This document shows positions 1 to 7,200 of a DNA stretch of 15,274 bases, one piece after another; the stretch's first letter is position 1; each line of letters begins with the position of its first letter. The translations under genes and the position numbers were made by a program. Origin of the DNA: Clostridia bacterium (GTDB lineage: Bacteria; Bacillota; Clostridia; Christensenellales; Borkfalkiaceae). The notes beneath the pieces are model-generated. The model had not been told where the DNA came from and did no database searches. It saw only the letters and a program-made list of their open reading frames with translations. The stretch is taken from contig JAIDOO010000372.1 of assembly GCA_029063275.1 (NCBI GenBank), positions 1-15,274 of the forward strand, in the 5' to 3' direction.

Positions 1-1818
1 AAACCTTTCAAGCTCTGTAAATTTATTAACTATTGCATACGAGCCGCTTTCATCCTCGTTACTATTAATGTGGACGGTAATGCTAGGCGAAATCCCGTAA
101 TCGGCAAAGGTCAGATCGTAGGGCGTACATTCGTAGATAAGTTTTTCGGTAAACGCTTTTTTGACGCCCATAGCCGATATAAGCTTCATTGCAATTGCGT
201 CGGGCCAAGGCAAAACGCAATCTGCGATTTCAAGGAAGAATTTTATTACTTTCTTTTTCTTCGTCTTGCCGTTTACTTCTTCGGTTACCGCTACTTTCTC
301 TTTTTTGAGCTTGCCTTCGAATTCGATAATTTCGGGCATAGCTTCTACGACGGTTTCACCGTCCTTGATTAAAGAAATCTTCTTTAAATCTACGTTGATT
401 TTTGCTTTGCCGCACTTAACCGCATCGGCTGAAACGGCGAACATTCTTCTTTCGCCCAGCTCAAACGATACGACGTATTTTCCGTTAACCTCTTCGCAAT
501 CGACAACGCTTACCGCCGCGTCCTTACCGCCGAAAGTTATTGCGTCGGTGGGAATTAATAATTCGTACTTGCCGTCCGCGCAACGAATTGCGGGAGGAAT
601 TTTCAGCTCGGTTCCTAGGAATGCAATTTTACCCTCTTTGACCTCGCAGTCGATATAGTTGAATTCGGGTATTCTGGGAAGAATACTTACTTCTGTTTCT
701 TTGTCGAAAAGGTGTACCTTCGAAATATCCAGAGCGGCGTCAACCACGTCGCCCGCGGCGAAATCAACCGAGCTGTCGGCGTTGATAATGATGCGCGTTG
801 AGCTTTCGGTGTAGCCGTCGCCCTGCATATTTATATCGCCGTAAACGAGCGTCTGGTTGCCCAGCTCTTCCTTGTGAGAAACTCTGACCTTGATTTTGGT
901 CTTGCTCGCTTTAACCGTCTCGGGATTTAACGAAACGTTTTCCGCGCGGAGTCCTATATAAACCTTTGCCTGACCGTTGAGATAGGAAGGCTTTGCCTTG
1001 TACATCATCGAATAGGGAACGGTGATTTTAGCTTCCGAATACTCGAAATTGATATCCACCTCTTCCCCTCTCTTCAAAAGCGTGCCCTCGAAAAAGTTCA
1101 TCTGCGGAGTGCCTATGAAGCCTGCAACGAACTTGTTGCCGGGGAAGTTGTATAAGTTTTTGGGCGAGTCTATCTGCTGAACAAAGCCGTCCTTCATAAC
1201 GACTATTCTCGTACCCATCGTCATTGCCTCTATCTGGTCGTGGGTAACGTAAATAAAGGTGGTTTGCAACTTTGCGTGAAGCTTTGCTATTTCACTGCGC
1301 ATCTGCGTTCTTAATTTAGCGTCCAGGTTCGAAAGCGGCTCGTCTAAAAGCATAACCTTAGGTTCGCGCACAATCGCACGCCCCAGCGAAACCCTCTGGC
1401 GCTGTCCGCCCGACATTTCCTTGGGCTTTTTGCCGAGATACTCGGTTATGCCGAGAATTTCTGCGGCTTCGGTTACGCGCCTGTTGATTTCGTCCTTGGG
1501 GAGCTTTCTTAAACGGAGTCCGAACGCAATGTTTTCAAAAACGGTCATATGGGGGTAAAGAGCGTAGTTCTGGAAAACCATCGCTATATCCCTGTCCTTG
1601 GGCTCCATATCGTTTACTACGTTTTCGCCTATCATAAGCTCGCCTGCGGTGATGTCCTCGAGTCCCGCTATCATTCTGAGAGTGGTAGACTTTCCGCAGC
1701 CCGAGGGTCCGACGAAAACTATAAATTCCTTATCGGCGATTTCCATATTGAAATCGTTTACCGCCTTGGTGCCGTTAGGATAAACTTTATAAATATGTTT
1801 AAGACTTAATCCTGCCAT
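1..1818 (-). CDS. malK: MalK-like sugar ABC transporter ATPase, C-terminally extended (3' end beyond window)
   Basis: The frame is open from an ATG at 1818 to the window edge, giving at least 606 residues with no stop. An upstream GGAAGGG ribosome binding site lies about 6 nt away. Residues 1-235 are a complete ABC ATPase: Walker A GPSGCGKST (37-45), Q-loop Q83, signature MSGGQ (135-139, Met instead of the usual Leu), Walker B VMLLDEP (155-161), D-loop SNLD and switch His193. The usual MalK/MsmX/UgpC regulatory OB-fold region follows (about 236-378). Relatives normally stop near 360-390 residues. This one continues with a second OB/TOBE-like stretch (about 386-491), a Lys-rich segment (503-526) and further sequence to the edge. 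It is the last gene seen in the malQ-led operon, 14 nt after the amylase stop, so it very likely energises MalF-MalG. It could also serve other importers, as MsmX does. The ATPase call is firm; the role of the extension is unknown. Confidence 0.93.
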   Translation of the reverse strand, partial: MAGLSLKHIYKVYPNGTKAVNDFNMEIADKEFIVFVGPSGCGKSTTLRMIAGLEDITAGELMIGENVVNDMEPKDRDIAMVFQNYALYPHMTVFENIAFGLRLRKLPKDEINRRVTEAAEILGITEYLGKKPKEMSGGQRQRVSLGRAIVREPKVMLLDEPLSNLDAKLRTQMRSEIAKLHAKLQTTFIYVTHDQIEAMTMGTRIVVMKDGFVQQIDSPKNLYNFPGNKFVAGFIGTPQMNFFEGTLLKRGEEVDINFEYSEAKITVPYSMMYKAKPSYLNGQAKVYIGLRAENVSLNPETVKASKTKIKVRVSHKEELGNQTLVYGDINMQGDGYTESSTRIIINADSSVDFAAGDVVDAALDISKVHLFDKETEVSILPRIPEFNYIDCEVKEGKIAFLGTELKIPPAIRCADGKYELLIPTDAITFGGKDAAVSVVDCEEVNGKYVVSFELGERRMFAVSADAVKCGKAKINVDLKKISLIKDGETVVEAMPEIIEFEGKLKKEKVAVTEEVNGKTKKKKVIKFFLEIADCVLPWPDAIAMKLISAMGVKKAFTEKLIYECTPYDLTFADYGISPSITVHINSNEDESGSYAIVNKFTELERF

Positions 1819-1832
1819 ATTTTCCCTTCCTT

Positions 1833-3389
1833 TTAAGTTAAAATTGCTATTGAGTATTTGGGCATCGAAAGCGTAGTTCCGCTATGCTTGATACTGCCCG
1901 AAACACAGATTTGCTGTGCAAGCGTGCCCGCAACGTTTTCAACCGTCTTTGCGGTATCCGCAAGGTTTACGACAATCGTAAGAGTCTGGTCGATATCCAA
2001 AGACGCGTTCTGATAAGCTTTGGTGATATACAGTATCGCCGAGTCGTCCATCTTCTGTCTTGTAACGGACCCGCGCATAAGTGCGGGGAAAGCGTTTCTT
2101 GCGTTGTTGCAAAGCTTGTAATAGTTTAAAATCGAGCCGGAGTCTTTAAGCTGGTCGGCAACGCTTCCGAAGAGGAAATCCGCCTCGCCCGTAGCTCCGG
2201 GAGGAAGCTGGGTCATACCCGTCCTCTTACTGTCCCAAAGCATTCCGACTCTCAGGTCGGGGTCGTTGGTAGCCATTTTGGCAACCATTCCGACTTCGTC
2301 GCCGTAGAAGGTGAAAGTGCTTCCCGAGAACAGCGATAAAACACCGTAAGCAAATTTGATTTTGTCCTCATCCCTTGACATTCTGGCGGCAATCCTCGCA
2401 ACGCCGTTATCGTGGTTGGAAAGGAAAGGTGCGGCAATACCGCCTGCCGAAGTCAGTTCGCAGTAATGCAACGACGCGTAAAGCTCAACCGCCGACTGCG
2501 AGATTACCGACTTGGCGATTTCGCCGTTGCCCGCCGCGGGGAAGTAGAAAAAGCTGTCGGCGCCGCTTTCGTAGAAGGACTGGATAGTTGTTCTGCCTTC
2601 CCACGCTTCGCCCACTATGTAGGCGTTTTCATTATACTTGGTTGCGCACTCTTTGATATAGCCGCAGAAGTCTACGCTCAAAGACCTGTTTGTCGAGTAG
2701 TACAGACAGCCGTCAAGACGGAAACCGTCGGTGCCGCGCTCTATCCAGAACTTAACTATTTTGTCTATCTCAGCTTTTACCGCCGCGTTTTCAAGGTTTA
2801 AATCGGGCATAGCGTAGTCAAACTGTCCCTCGTACCATACGTCGCCGTTCTGATAATAGTTGGGCTGTTGCGTAGCCGAAAAATTGTACCAGTTGGCGTA
2901 AGTCGCGTCGCTTGTGCGGCCGTTATGATAGTTGAGCGCCGACGTGAACCAGGGGTGCTGGGACGACGTGTGGTTTACAACCAGGTCGATTATTACCTTT
3001 ATGCCGAGCTCGTGAGCCTTTTCCAAAAGGTTGTCGTAATCTTCCAACGTACCGAATTTGGAGTTAATATTGTAGTAGTCGGTTACGTCATAGCCGTGGT
3101 AGCTCGCGGAGGGCATTATGGGCATAAGCCAGATGCCGGTATAACCCAGGTCGCGGAGATAATCGAGTTTTTCGGTAACGCCGTTCAAATCGCCGTAGCC
3201 GTCGCCGTCGGTATCGTTGAACGAGTATACGAAAATTTCGTAATAGTTGTCGTAGTTATCGTCGAGTATGTTTTCATCGAGAAGGTTTAATTCCGGATTT
3301 TTGTCGCAAGCCGTAAAACCTATAGCGGCGAAAACAAAAGTGAAAGCGGCGATAAGTGCGCAAAGAATCGTTGATAATTTCTTTTTCAT
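1833..3389 (-). CDS. GH13 alpha-amylase family lipoprotein
   Basis: The protein has 518 residues. A lipoprotein signal peptide with lipobox GFTAC (lipidated Cys28) anchors it outside the membrane. A GH13 (beta/alpha)8 barrel follows: a calcium-type loop rich in D and G at 59-67, region I DLVVNH (135-140), region II GFRLD (nucleophile D226), region III VGEAW (acid/base E261) and region IV NHDN (D327). A beta domain fills about 430-518. The catalytic triad is intact, so hydrolysis of alpha-1,4 glucans or maltodextrins at the cell surface is the likely role. The exact specificity, whether endo-amylase or maltogenic, cannot be read from sequence. Region II continues G-C-L-Y-Y instead of the common A-x-x-H/K pattern. 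The ATG at 3389 is 3 nt after the malG stop and has AAAGGGG upstream, so translation is probably coupled. Placement between malG and malK suggests it makes substrate for this importer. Confidence 0.93.
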   Translation of the reverse strand: MKKKLSTILCALIAAFTFVFAAIGFTACDKNPELNLLDENILDDNYDNYYEIFVYSFNDTDGDGYGDLNGVTEKLDYLRDLGYTGIWLMPIMPSASYHGYDVTDYYNINSKFGTLEDYDNLLEKAHELGIKVIIDLVVNHTSSQHPWFTSALNYHNGRTSDATYANWYNFSATQQPNYYQNGDVWYEGQFDYAMPDLNLENAAVKAEIDKIVKFWIERGTDGFRLDGCLYYSTNRSLSVDFCGYIKECATKYNENAYIVGEAWEGRTTIQSFYESGADSFFYFPAAGNGEIAKSVISQSAVELYASLHYCELTSAGGIAAPFLSNHDNGVARIAARMSRDEDKIKFAYGVLSLFSGSTFTFYGDEVGMVAKMATNDPDLRVGMLWDSKRTGMTQLPPGATGEADFLFGSVADQLKDSGSILNYYKLCNNARNAFPALMRGSVTRQKMDDSAILYITKAYQNASLDIDQTLTIVVNLADTAKTVENVAGTLAQQICVSGSIKHSGTTLSMPKYSIAILT

Positions 3390-3392
3390 ATT

Positions 3393-4262
3393 TTACCCCT
3401 TTACGGAACCGCCCGTAACGCCCTGAACGTAGTATTTCTGCAACCAGAAGAAGAGCGCGGTTATAGGTATGGAAATAAGCACGGAAGCCGCGCAGAAGCG
3501 CGTGAAATATTCCTGCCTGTTTTCCCTTTCCAGCATTTCTTTAAGTCCGACGGCAACGTTGAAATATTTTTGGTTGCCGTTCATTATCAGCGAAGCGAAC
3601 ATAAACTCGCCCCAGGGAGCCATAAAAGAAGTCAGCACGGTATAAATTATAATCGGCTTTGCAAGCGGCAGAATTATTTTGAAAAATACCGTCTGTCTGT
3701 TTGCGCCGTCGATTCTCGCCGCCTCGTCCAAAGATTTGGGAATGGTATCGAAGAAGCCCTTGCAGATGTAGTAACCCATACACGAGCTTGCAACGTATAC
3801 GACGATAAGTCCTACAAGTCCCATATCCTGCGTAAGCCCGATAAGCTTCAAAATGAAGTATACCGCCGTCATTGACATAAAGCCGGGGAACATTCCCAAT
3901 ACGAGAATCAGGTTCATCAAAGGCTTTCTCAGCTTAAAGCGCAGTCTTGACAGCGCGTAGCTCGTTATAAGAACTATCGTGGTCTGCAATACGGTTACCA
4001 CTACCGAGATAGCCAACGTCGTACCGTACCACCTTAAAAAGTTGAACTTCGAAGTATCGGTAAACAGCTTGATATAGTTGTCAAAGGTCCACTGGTGCGG
4101 CCAGAAGTAGAGAGTCGCCGCGCCCGATTCGCCGCGAAGCGATTGAAGCACGAGATAGAAAAAGGGGAAAAGCCATATTACGCTTATAATTATCAAAACG
4201 ATATAGATTACGGCGTTTGCAGTGCGCTCGGCGCCCTTTTTACTGCGGAATTTCTTAGCCAT
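3393..4262 (-). CDS. malG: Maltodextrin ABC transporter permease (MalG type)
   Basis: The protein has 289 residues, the normal MalG length. Six membrane segments are expected, at about 16-40, 80-102, 115-138, 146-168, 204-225 and 258-276. The EAA loop that docks onto the ATPase is clear (about 172-203, with EAARIDGA at 180-187). The N-terminus is short, with a basic stretch before the first membrane span, as in MalG-type permeases. The ATG at 4262 overlaps the malF stop by one base (TAATG) and has GAGGA upstream inside malF, a typical translational coupling arrangement. The subunit would pair with MalF to form the membrane channel for maltodextrins delivered by MalE. The family assignment is firm. 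The substrate is inferred from the neighbouring amylase, pullulanase and malQ. Confidence 0.93.
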   Translation of the reverse strand: MAKKFRSKKGAERTANAVIYIVLIIISVIWLFPFFYLVLQSLRGESGAATLYFWPHQWTFDNYIKLFTDTSKFNFLRWYGTTLAISVVVTVLQTTIVLITSYALSRLRFKLRKPLMNLILVLGMFPGFMSMTAVYFILKLIGLTQDMGLVGLIVVYVASSCMGYYICKGFFDTIPKSLDEAARIDGANRQTVFFKIILPLAKPIIIYTVLTSFMAPWGEFMFASLIMNGNQKYFNVAVGLKEMLERENRQEYFTRFCAASVLISIPITALFFWLQKYYVQGVTGGSVKG

Positions 4263-5785
4263 TACATGAAATCCTCCTCGTTCTTTACTGCGCTTGAACG
4301 GTTGTAAACGATTAAGGATATTACAGCCGTCAAAACGAACATCAATATACTTATAACCGAAGCAATGCCGTACGACTGATCCTGGAAGATTAGCTTATAC
4401 AGCCAGGTAATGAGAAGGTCGGTATCGCCTGCGGTTGTGGCGTATCCCATAGGAAGCGCGGGATTGCCGCCCGTCAGAAGATATATTACGTTGAAGTTGT
4501 TTAAATTGCCTATAAACTGTGTGATAAGATAGGGCGCCGTAACGTGCAGCATATACGGAAGGGTTATCTTGAAAAACGCCTTCACGGGTCCCGCCCCGTC
4601 TATTCTCGCGGATTCGTACAAATCCTCGGGAATGTTCATAAGTATACCCGTTGAAATAAGCATTGTGTACGGAATACCGACCCAGATGTTTACTACGATT
4701 ATCGTAACCTTGGCAAGCTTGCCGTTGGTTAAAAAGGGTATCGACTCGTTGATTAATCCCCAGGATTTGAGCAGATTGTTTATAACGCCCGTATCCGAAA
4801 GCATCTGCGACATAAGCAAAAGCGATACGAATTGGGGTACTGCTATCGTCAGGACGAGAATCGTACGCCAAAGTTTTTTGAAGCGTATTCCCTTTTTGTT
4901 GATTATAATAGCAACTACCATTCCCAAAATATAGTTTGAGAACGTAGCGAAGAACGCCCAGACTACCGTCCACAAAAGAAGCTTTGCAAATGTAAGCCCG
5001 AAGGACGCGCCGCCCATCAGCCCTCCGCCCAAAACGTTGCTGAAATTTTCAAAGCCGATCCAGGTGAACAGCTTTTCGTCGGGATAGTGCTGTTTGTCGT
5101 AGTTTGTAAATGCTACGAAAATCATAAAAATTATGGGCAGTATGGTGAATATGGTAAGTCCCGCCAGAGGCACGCCCAAAAGTGTTTTGTGGTACTGTTC
5201 GTCGGCGAAAGATTTAACGTCGTCCTTAGCCGTGGCAAGGCGCTGTTTCGCTTCGACAATCTGCTGCGCGGAGTAAGCCGATTTTATGCTGTGATACCAC
5301 GCGTATACGAAAGCCAGAATAAATATAATCGTCAGAAGTCCGTACAACAGGATAAGCAGCGAGTTGTCGCCCGCTATTCTTGTTTCGAAGCCCGTGTAAG
5401 GATTTTCAACGTAATAAGTTTCAACCGTTCCAAGCGTTCCCATAAGTCCGAGGTAGTGCCAGCCGAACAGCGAGATGTATACGATGAATATAGCCTCGAA
5501 CGCCAGAAACAGAAGCCCGCGAAGCCACTGTTTTCTTGCAAGCTGCGAAAAACCGAATATCACGAAAGACATTCTGGTTTTCCAGTCGCCGTACCTTGCG
5601 GCGGAATAAATTGTAAGACCGAAGTTTTTAAAGCCCAGCCCTACTCTTTTTGCCGCAGCGGGAATTCTGACCTTGAAAAAATTTAGAAAAACAAGCGGAA
5701 TAGCCTTGAAAAACGCGACGAATTTGTAGCAGAATTTCTGCCACGCCGTCATTTTCAGGTAATCCAGTTCGGTAATCTGCGTCAT
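4262..5785 (-). CDS. malF: Maltodextrin ABC transporter permease (MalF type) with long N-terminal extension
   Basis: The protein has 507 residues when started at the ATG at 5785. An in-frame TTG at 5791 would add two residues. The ATG is preferred because AAAGGGG (5793-5799) lies 7 nt before it, whereas it almost abuts the TTG. The EAA loop is visible near residues 387-412 (ESARIDGA at 391-398). The core permease occupies roughly 200-505. The first 200 residues hold an amphipathic, basic region and two extra hydrophobic spans (about 91-113 and 142-164) separated by a short outside loop. About eight spans in total are expected, as in E. coli MalF rather than in the shorter six-span Gram-positive homologues. 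It is coupled to malG by a one-base overlap and follows malE after a 69-nt spacer with a strong stem-loop. Confidence 0.92.
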   Translation of the reverse strand: MTQITELDYLKMTAWQKFCYKFVAFFKAIPLVFLNFFKVRIPAAAKRVGLGFKNFGLTIYSAARYGDWKTRMSFVIFGFSQLARKQWLRGLLFLAFEAIFIVYISLFGWHYLGLMGTLGTVETYYVENPYTGFETRIAGDNSLLILLYGLLTIIFILAFVYAWYHSIKSAYSAQQIVEAKQRLATAKDDVKSFADEQYHKTLLGVPLAGLTIFTILPIIFMIFVAFTNYDKQHYPDEKLFTWIGFENFSNVLGGGLMGGASFGLTFAKLLLWTVVWAFFATFSNYILGMVVAIIINKKGIRFKKLWRTILVLTIAVPQFVSLLLMSQMLSDTGVINNLLKSWGLINESIPFLTNGKLAKVTIIVVNIWVGIPYTMLISTGILMNIPEDLYESARIDGAGPVKAFFKITLPYMLHVTAPYLITQFIGNLNNFNVIYLLTGGNPALPMGYATTAGDTDLLITWLYKLIFQDQSYGIASVISILMFVLTAVISLIVYNRSSAVKNEEDFM

Positions 5786-5792
5786 TTTCAAT

Positions 5793-5799
5793 CCCCTTT
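5793..5799 (-). promoter_or_regulatory. Ribosome binding site that decides the malF start
   Basis: Read on the minus strand, AAAGGGG ends 7 nt before the ATG at 5785 and only 1 nt before the in-frame TTG at 5791. Normal Shine-Dalgarno spacing therefore supports the ATG. Confidence 0.75.
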
Positions 5800-5802
5800 G
5801 TA

Positions 5803-5837
5803 CCGCAACGGGGGCAAAGAAAACTTTGCCCCTGCGG
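5803..5837 (-). other. Stem-loop in the malE-malF intergenic region
   Basis: The two arms pair over 14 bp with a 3-nt bulge (5808-5810) and a 4-nt loop (5820-5823). The inner arm is GGGGCAAAG against CTTTGCCCC and the outer arm is CCGCA against TGCGG. On the malE-malF mRNA the 3' arm is followed by GGTACAAAGGGG, not a U-run, so it is not a standard intrinsic terminator. A likely role is to protect the 3' end of malE message or to reduce flow into malF, giving more binding protein than permease. In E. coli, REP elements between malE and malF do this. The structure is plain in the sequence; the function is inferred. Confidence 0.75.
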
Positions 5838-5854
5838 TGTGTTTTATAAAAATA

Positions 5855-7132
5855 TTATCTGATATCCTTTTCGAATCCGTTAATGAAAGTTGCAAGGTCG
5901 CTTGCCAAAGTAGCCGTAGTTACCGAAAGTCCTTTGACGTTTGCACCGAAAGCTTTCATCGCGTTCCAGTATTCGTCGGGATATGCGCCCTGAGGCGTAG
6001 CGAATGCAGACTGCGCAACCAACGCGGCAAGAGCTACGTTTTCGCCGATTTTATCGAGAGCCGCAACGTTTTTATTGCAGGGTCCGGTCTGCAGGTTGTC
6101 AAATCTCAACTCCTGCATCTGTTCGCTCATAAGGAAAGCCGCAAGCTGATGCGATTCTTCAAGATATTTCGTAGTGGGGTTTACGCCGAAAAGCTTATAG
6201 CCCATAAGCGAGCCCATCTGGTAATCTTCGCCCGTAAGTTCGCTGTGGAAAGTGGGAAGCTTTGTCGCACGGTAATTTTCGCCGAGGGTCTGCTGTATTT
6301 TTTCTGCGTTCCAGGTACCCGAAATGCACGCGCCGAACCACGTTCCGGTTTTGTCGCCGTTGAGGTACTGCGAAATAGTATCGTCGTCGCCGGGAACGAA
6401 GCTTCTGTTTGCCGCCAGCGCCATCATACCGCGTGCGCCTACTTCGCCTATGGTGTATTCGTAACCTTCTACATTCTCGTTAAAGTTCGTGTGGGAATAA
6501 ACGAGCGTCGAACCCTCGTATTCGCATTCGTAAATTCCGCCTACGCAGCCTTCGCCGGTGCCGAGGAAGAACGCACCCGTGTACCAGGCTTCTTCCATAT
6601 TGTAAATAAACGCGGTACCCGATTTTCTGCAAGCTTCGAGTATTCCTTCGAGCGAGCCTGCATCTTCTTCGCTTATAACGTCTGCATTATAGTAAAGGAA
6701 ATAGCCGTTATCCGCAGCGTACGGATAGCCGTAGTATTTATCACCCATTCTGCCAGCCTCGACCGAAGCCGTGTCGTTTTCCTGCAACAGCCTGTTAACC
6801 GTTACCTGAGGAATAGCCGAAAGAGCGCCGTATGCAACGAGGTTATTTACCTGGTCGTTTGCAAAGCAGTAAACGTCCGCGCCTGCGGAAACGTCTACGC
6901 TGAGTTTGGTAACCGCGTCGCCCGCGCCGACTACGCCCGTATTAATGGGGATATCGAAATCGGGATTCTCTTCGAGGAAGATCTCGATCATCTGCTTTAA
7001 AGTAGCCTGGTCGTCGCTCGAAGCCCAGACCGTAATACCCTTGTTTGCGTTGTTGCAGGCGGTCATACCCATCGTAGCGCCGACAGCCATCGCTCCGCAT
7101 GCAATAAGTGAAATAATACCTTTTTTCTTCAT
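5855..7132 (-). CDS. malE: Maltodextrin-binding lipoprotein (MalE-type solute-binding protein)
   Basis: The protein has 425 residues and starts at the ATG at 7132, 5 nt after a perfect AAGGAGG (7138-7144). It carries a lipoprotein signal with lipobox MTAC (lipidated Cys26). The mature part begins with the typical family-1 solute-binding layout: an early beta strand ITVWASSDD, a helix over about 43-55, and the segment FATPQGAYPDEYW near the C-terminal part of the fold, which resembles the MalE region carrying APLP/NIP-type loops. Length fits the family. It would sit on the outer face of the membrane and pass maltodextrins to MalF-MalG, encoded directly downstream. The strong ribosome site and the stem-loop after the gene both suggest it is made in excess over the permeases. 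Substrate is inferred from context, since binding residues cannot be assigned with certainty. Confidence 0.92.
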   Translation of the reverse strand: MKKKGIISLIACGAMAVGATMGMTACNNANKGITVWASSDDQATLKQMIEIFLEENPDFDIPINTGVVGAGDAVTKLSVDVSAGADVYCFANDQVNNLVAYGALSAIPQVTVNRLLQENDTASVEAGRMGDKYYGYPYAADNGYFLYYNADVISEEDAGSLEGILEACRKSGTAFIYNMEEAWYTGAFFLGTGEGCVGGIYECEYEGSTLVYSHTNFNENVEGYEYTIGEVGARGMMALAANRSFVPGDDDTISQYLNGDKTGTWFGACISGTWNAEKIQQTLGENYRATKLPTFHSELTGEDYQMGSLMGYKLFGVNPTTKYLEESHQLAAFLMSEQMQELRFDNLQTGPCNKNVAALDKIGENVALAALVAQSAFATPQGAYPDEYWNAMKAFGANVKGLSVTTATLASDLATFINGFEKDIR

Positions 7133-7137
7133 AATTT

Positions 7138-7144
7138 CCTCCTT
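7138..7144 (-). promoter_or_regulatory. Consensus ribosome binding site of malE
   Basis: AAGGAGG on the minus strand, 5 nt before the malE ATG, is the strongest Shine-Dalgarno sequence in the operon. The 68-nt spacer upstream (7133-7200) is very AT-rich and contains no convincing terminator. A TATAAT-like string directly abuts the ribosome site and is too close to act as a -10 box for this start. Confidence 0.7.
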
Positions 7145-7177
7145 ATTATAAGAAAAATACCTGTTTATTTTTTTGTT

Positions 7178-7192
7178 TTTTATTTATTTAAA
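7178..7192 (-). repeat. 15-nt AT-rich leader element, copy 1 (before malE)
   Basis: TTTAAATAAATAAAA on the minus strand, just after the malQ stop. An identical 15-mer lies at 12359-12373 ahead of the starch-binding lipoprotein gene. Both copies precede a lipoprotein gene that has a GGAGG-type ribosome site. Confidence 0.6.
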
Positions 7193-7200
7193 GGAACGCT

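Noticed and set aside
5803..5837. Stem-loop as an intrinsic terminator
   Set aside because: No U-run follows on the minus strand, and malF needs transcription from upstream. On the plus strand no gene ends here.
5798..7000. 400-codon open frame on the plus strand opposite malE
   Set aside because: It lies antisense to a clear gene and has no recognisable domain or ribosome site. Long antisense frames also occur opposite the surface lipoprotein (10635-12029) and the pullulanase (13357-14460), consistent with codon bias.
7145..7151. TATAAT-like string before malE as a promoter
   Set aside because: It abuts the ribosome binding site, so transcription would start within or after it, and no -35 box at proper spacing was seen.
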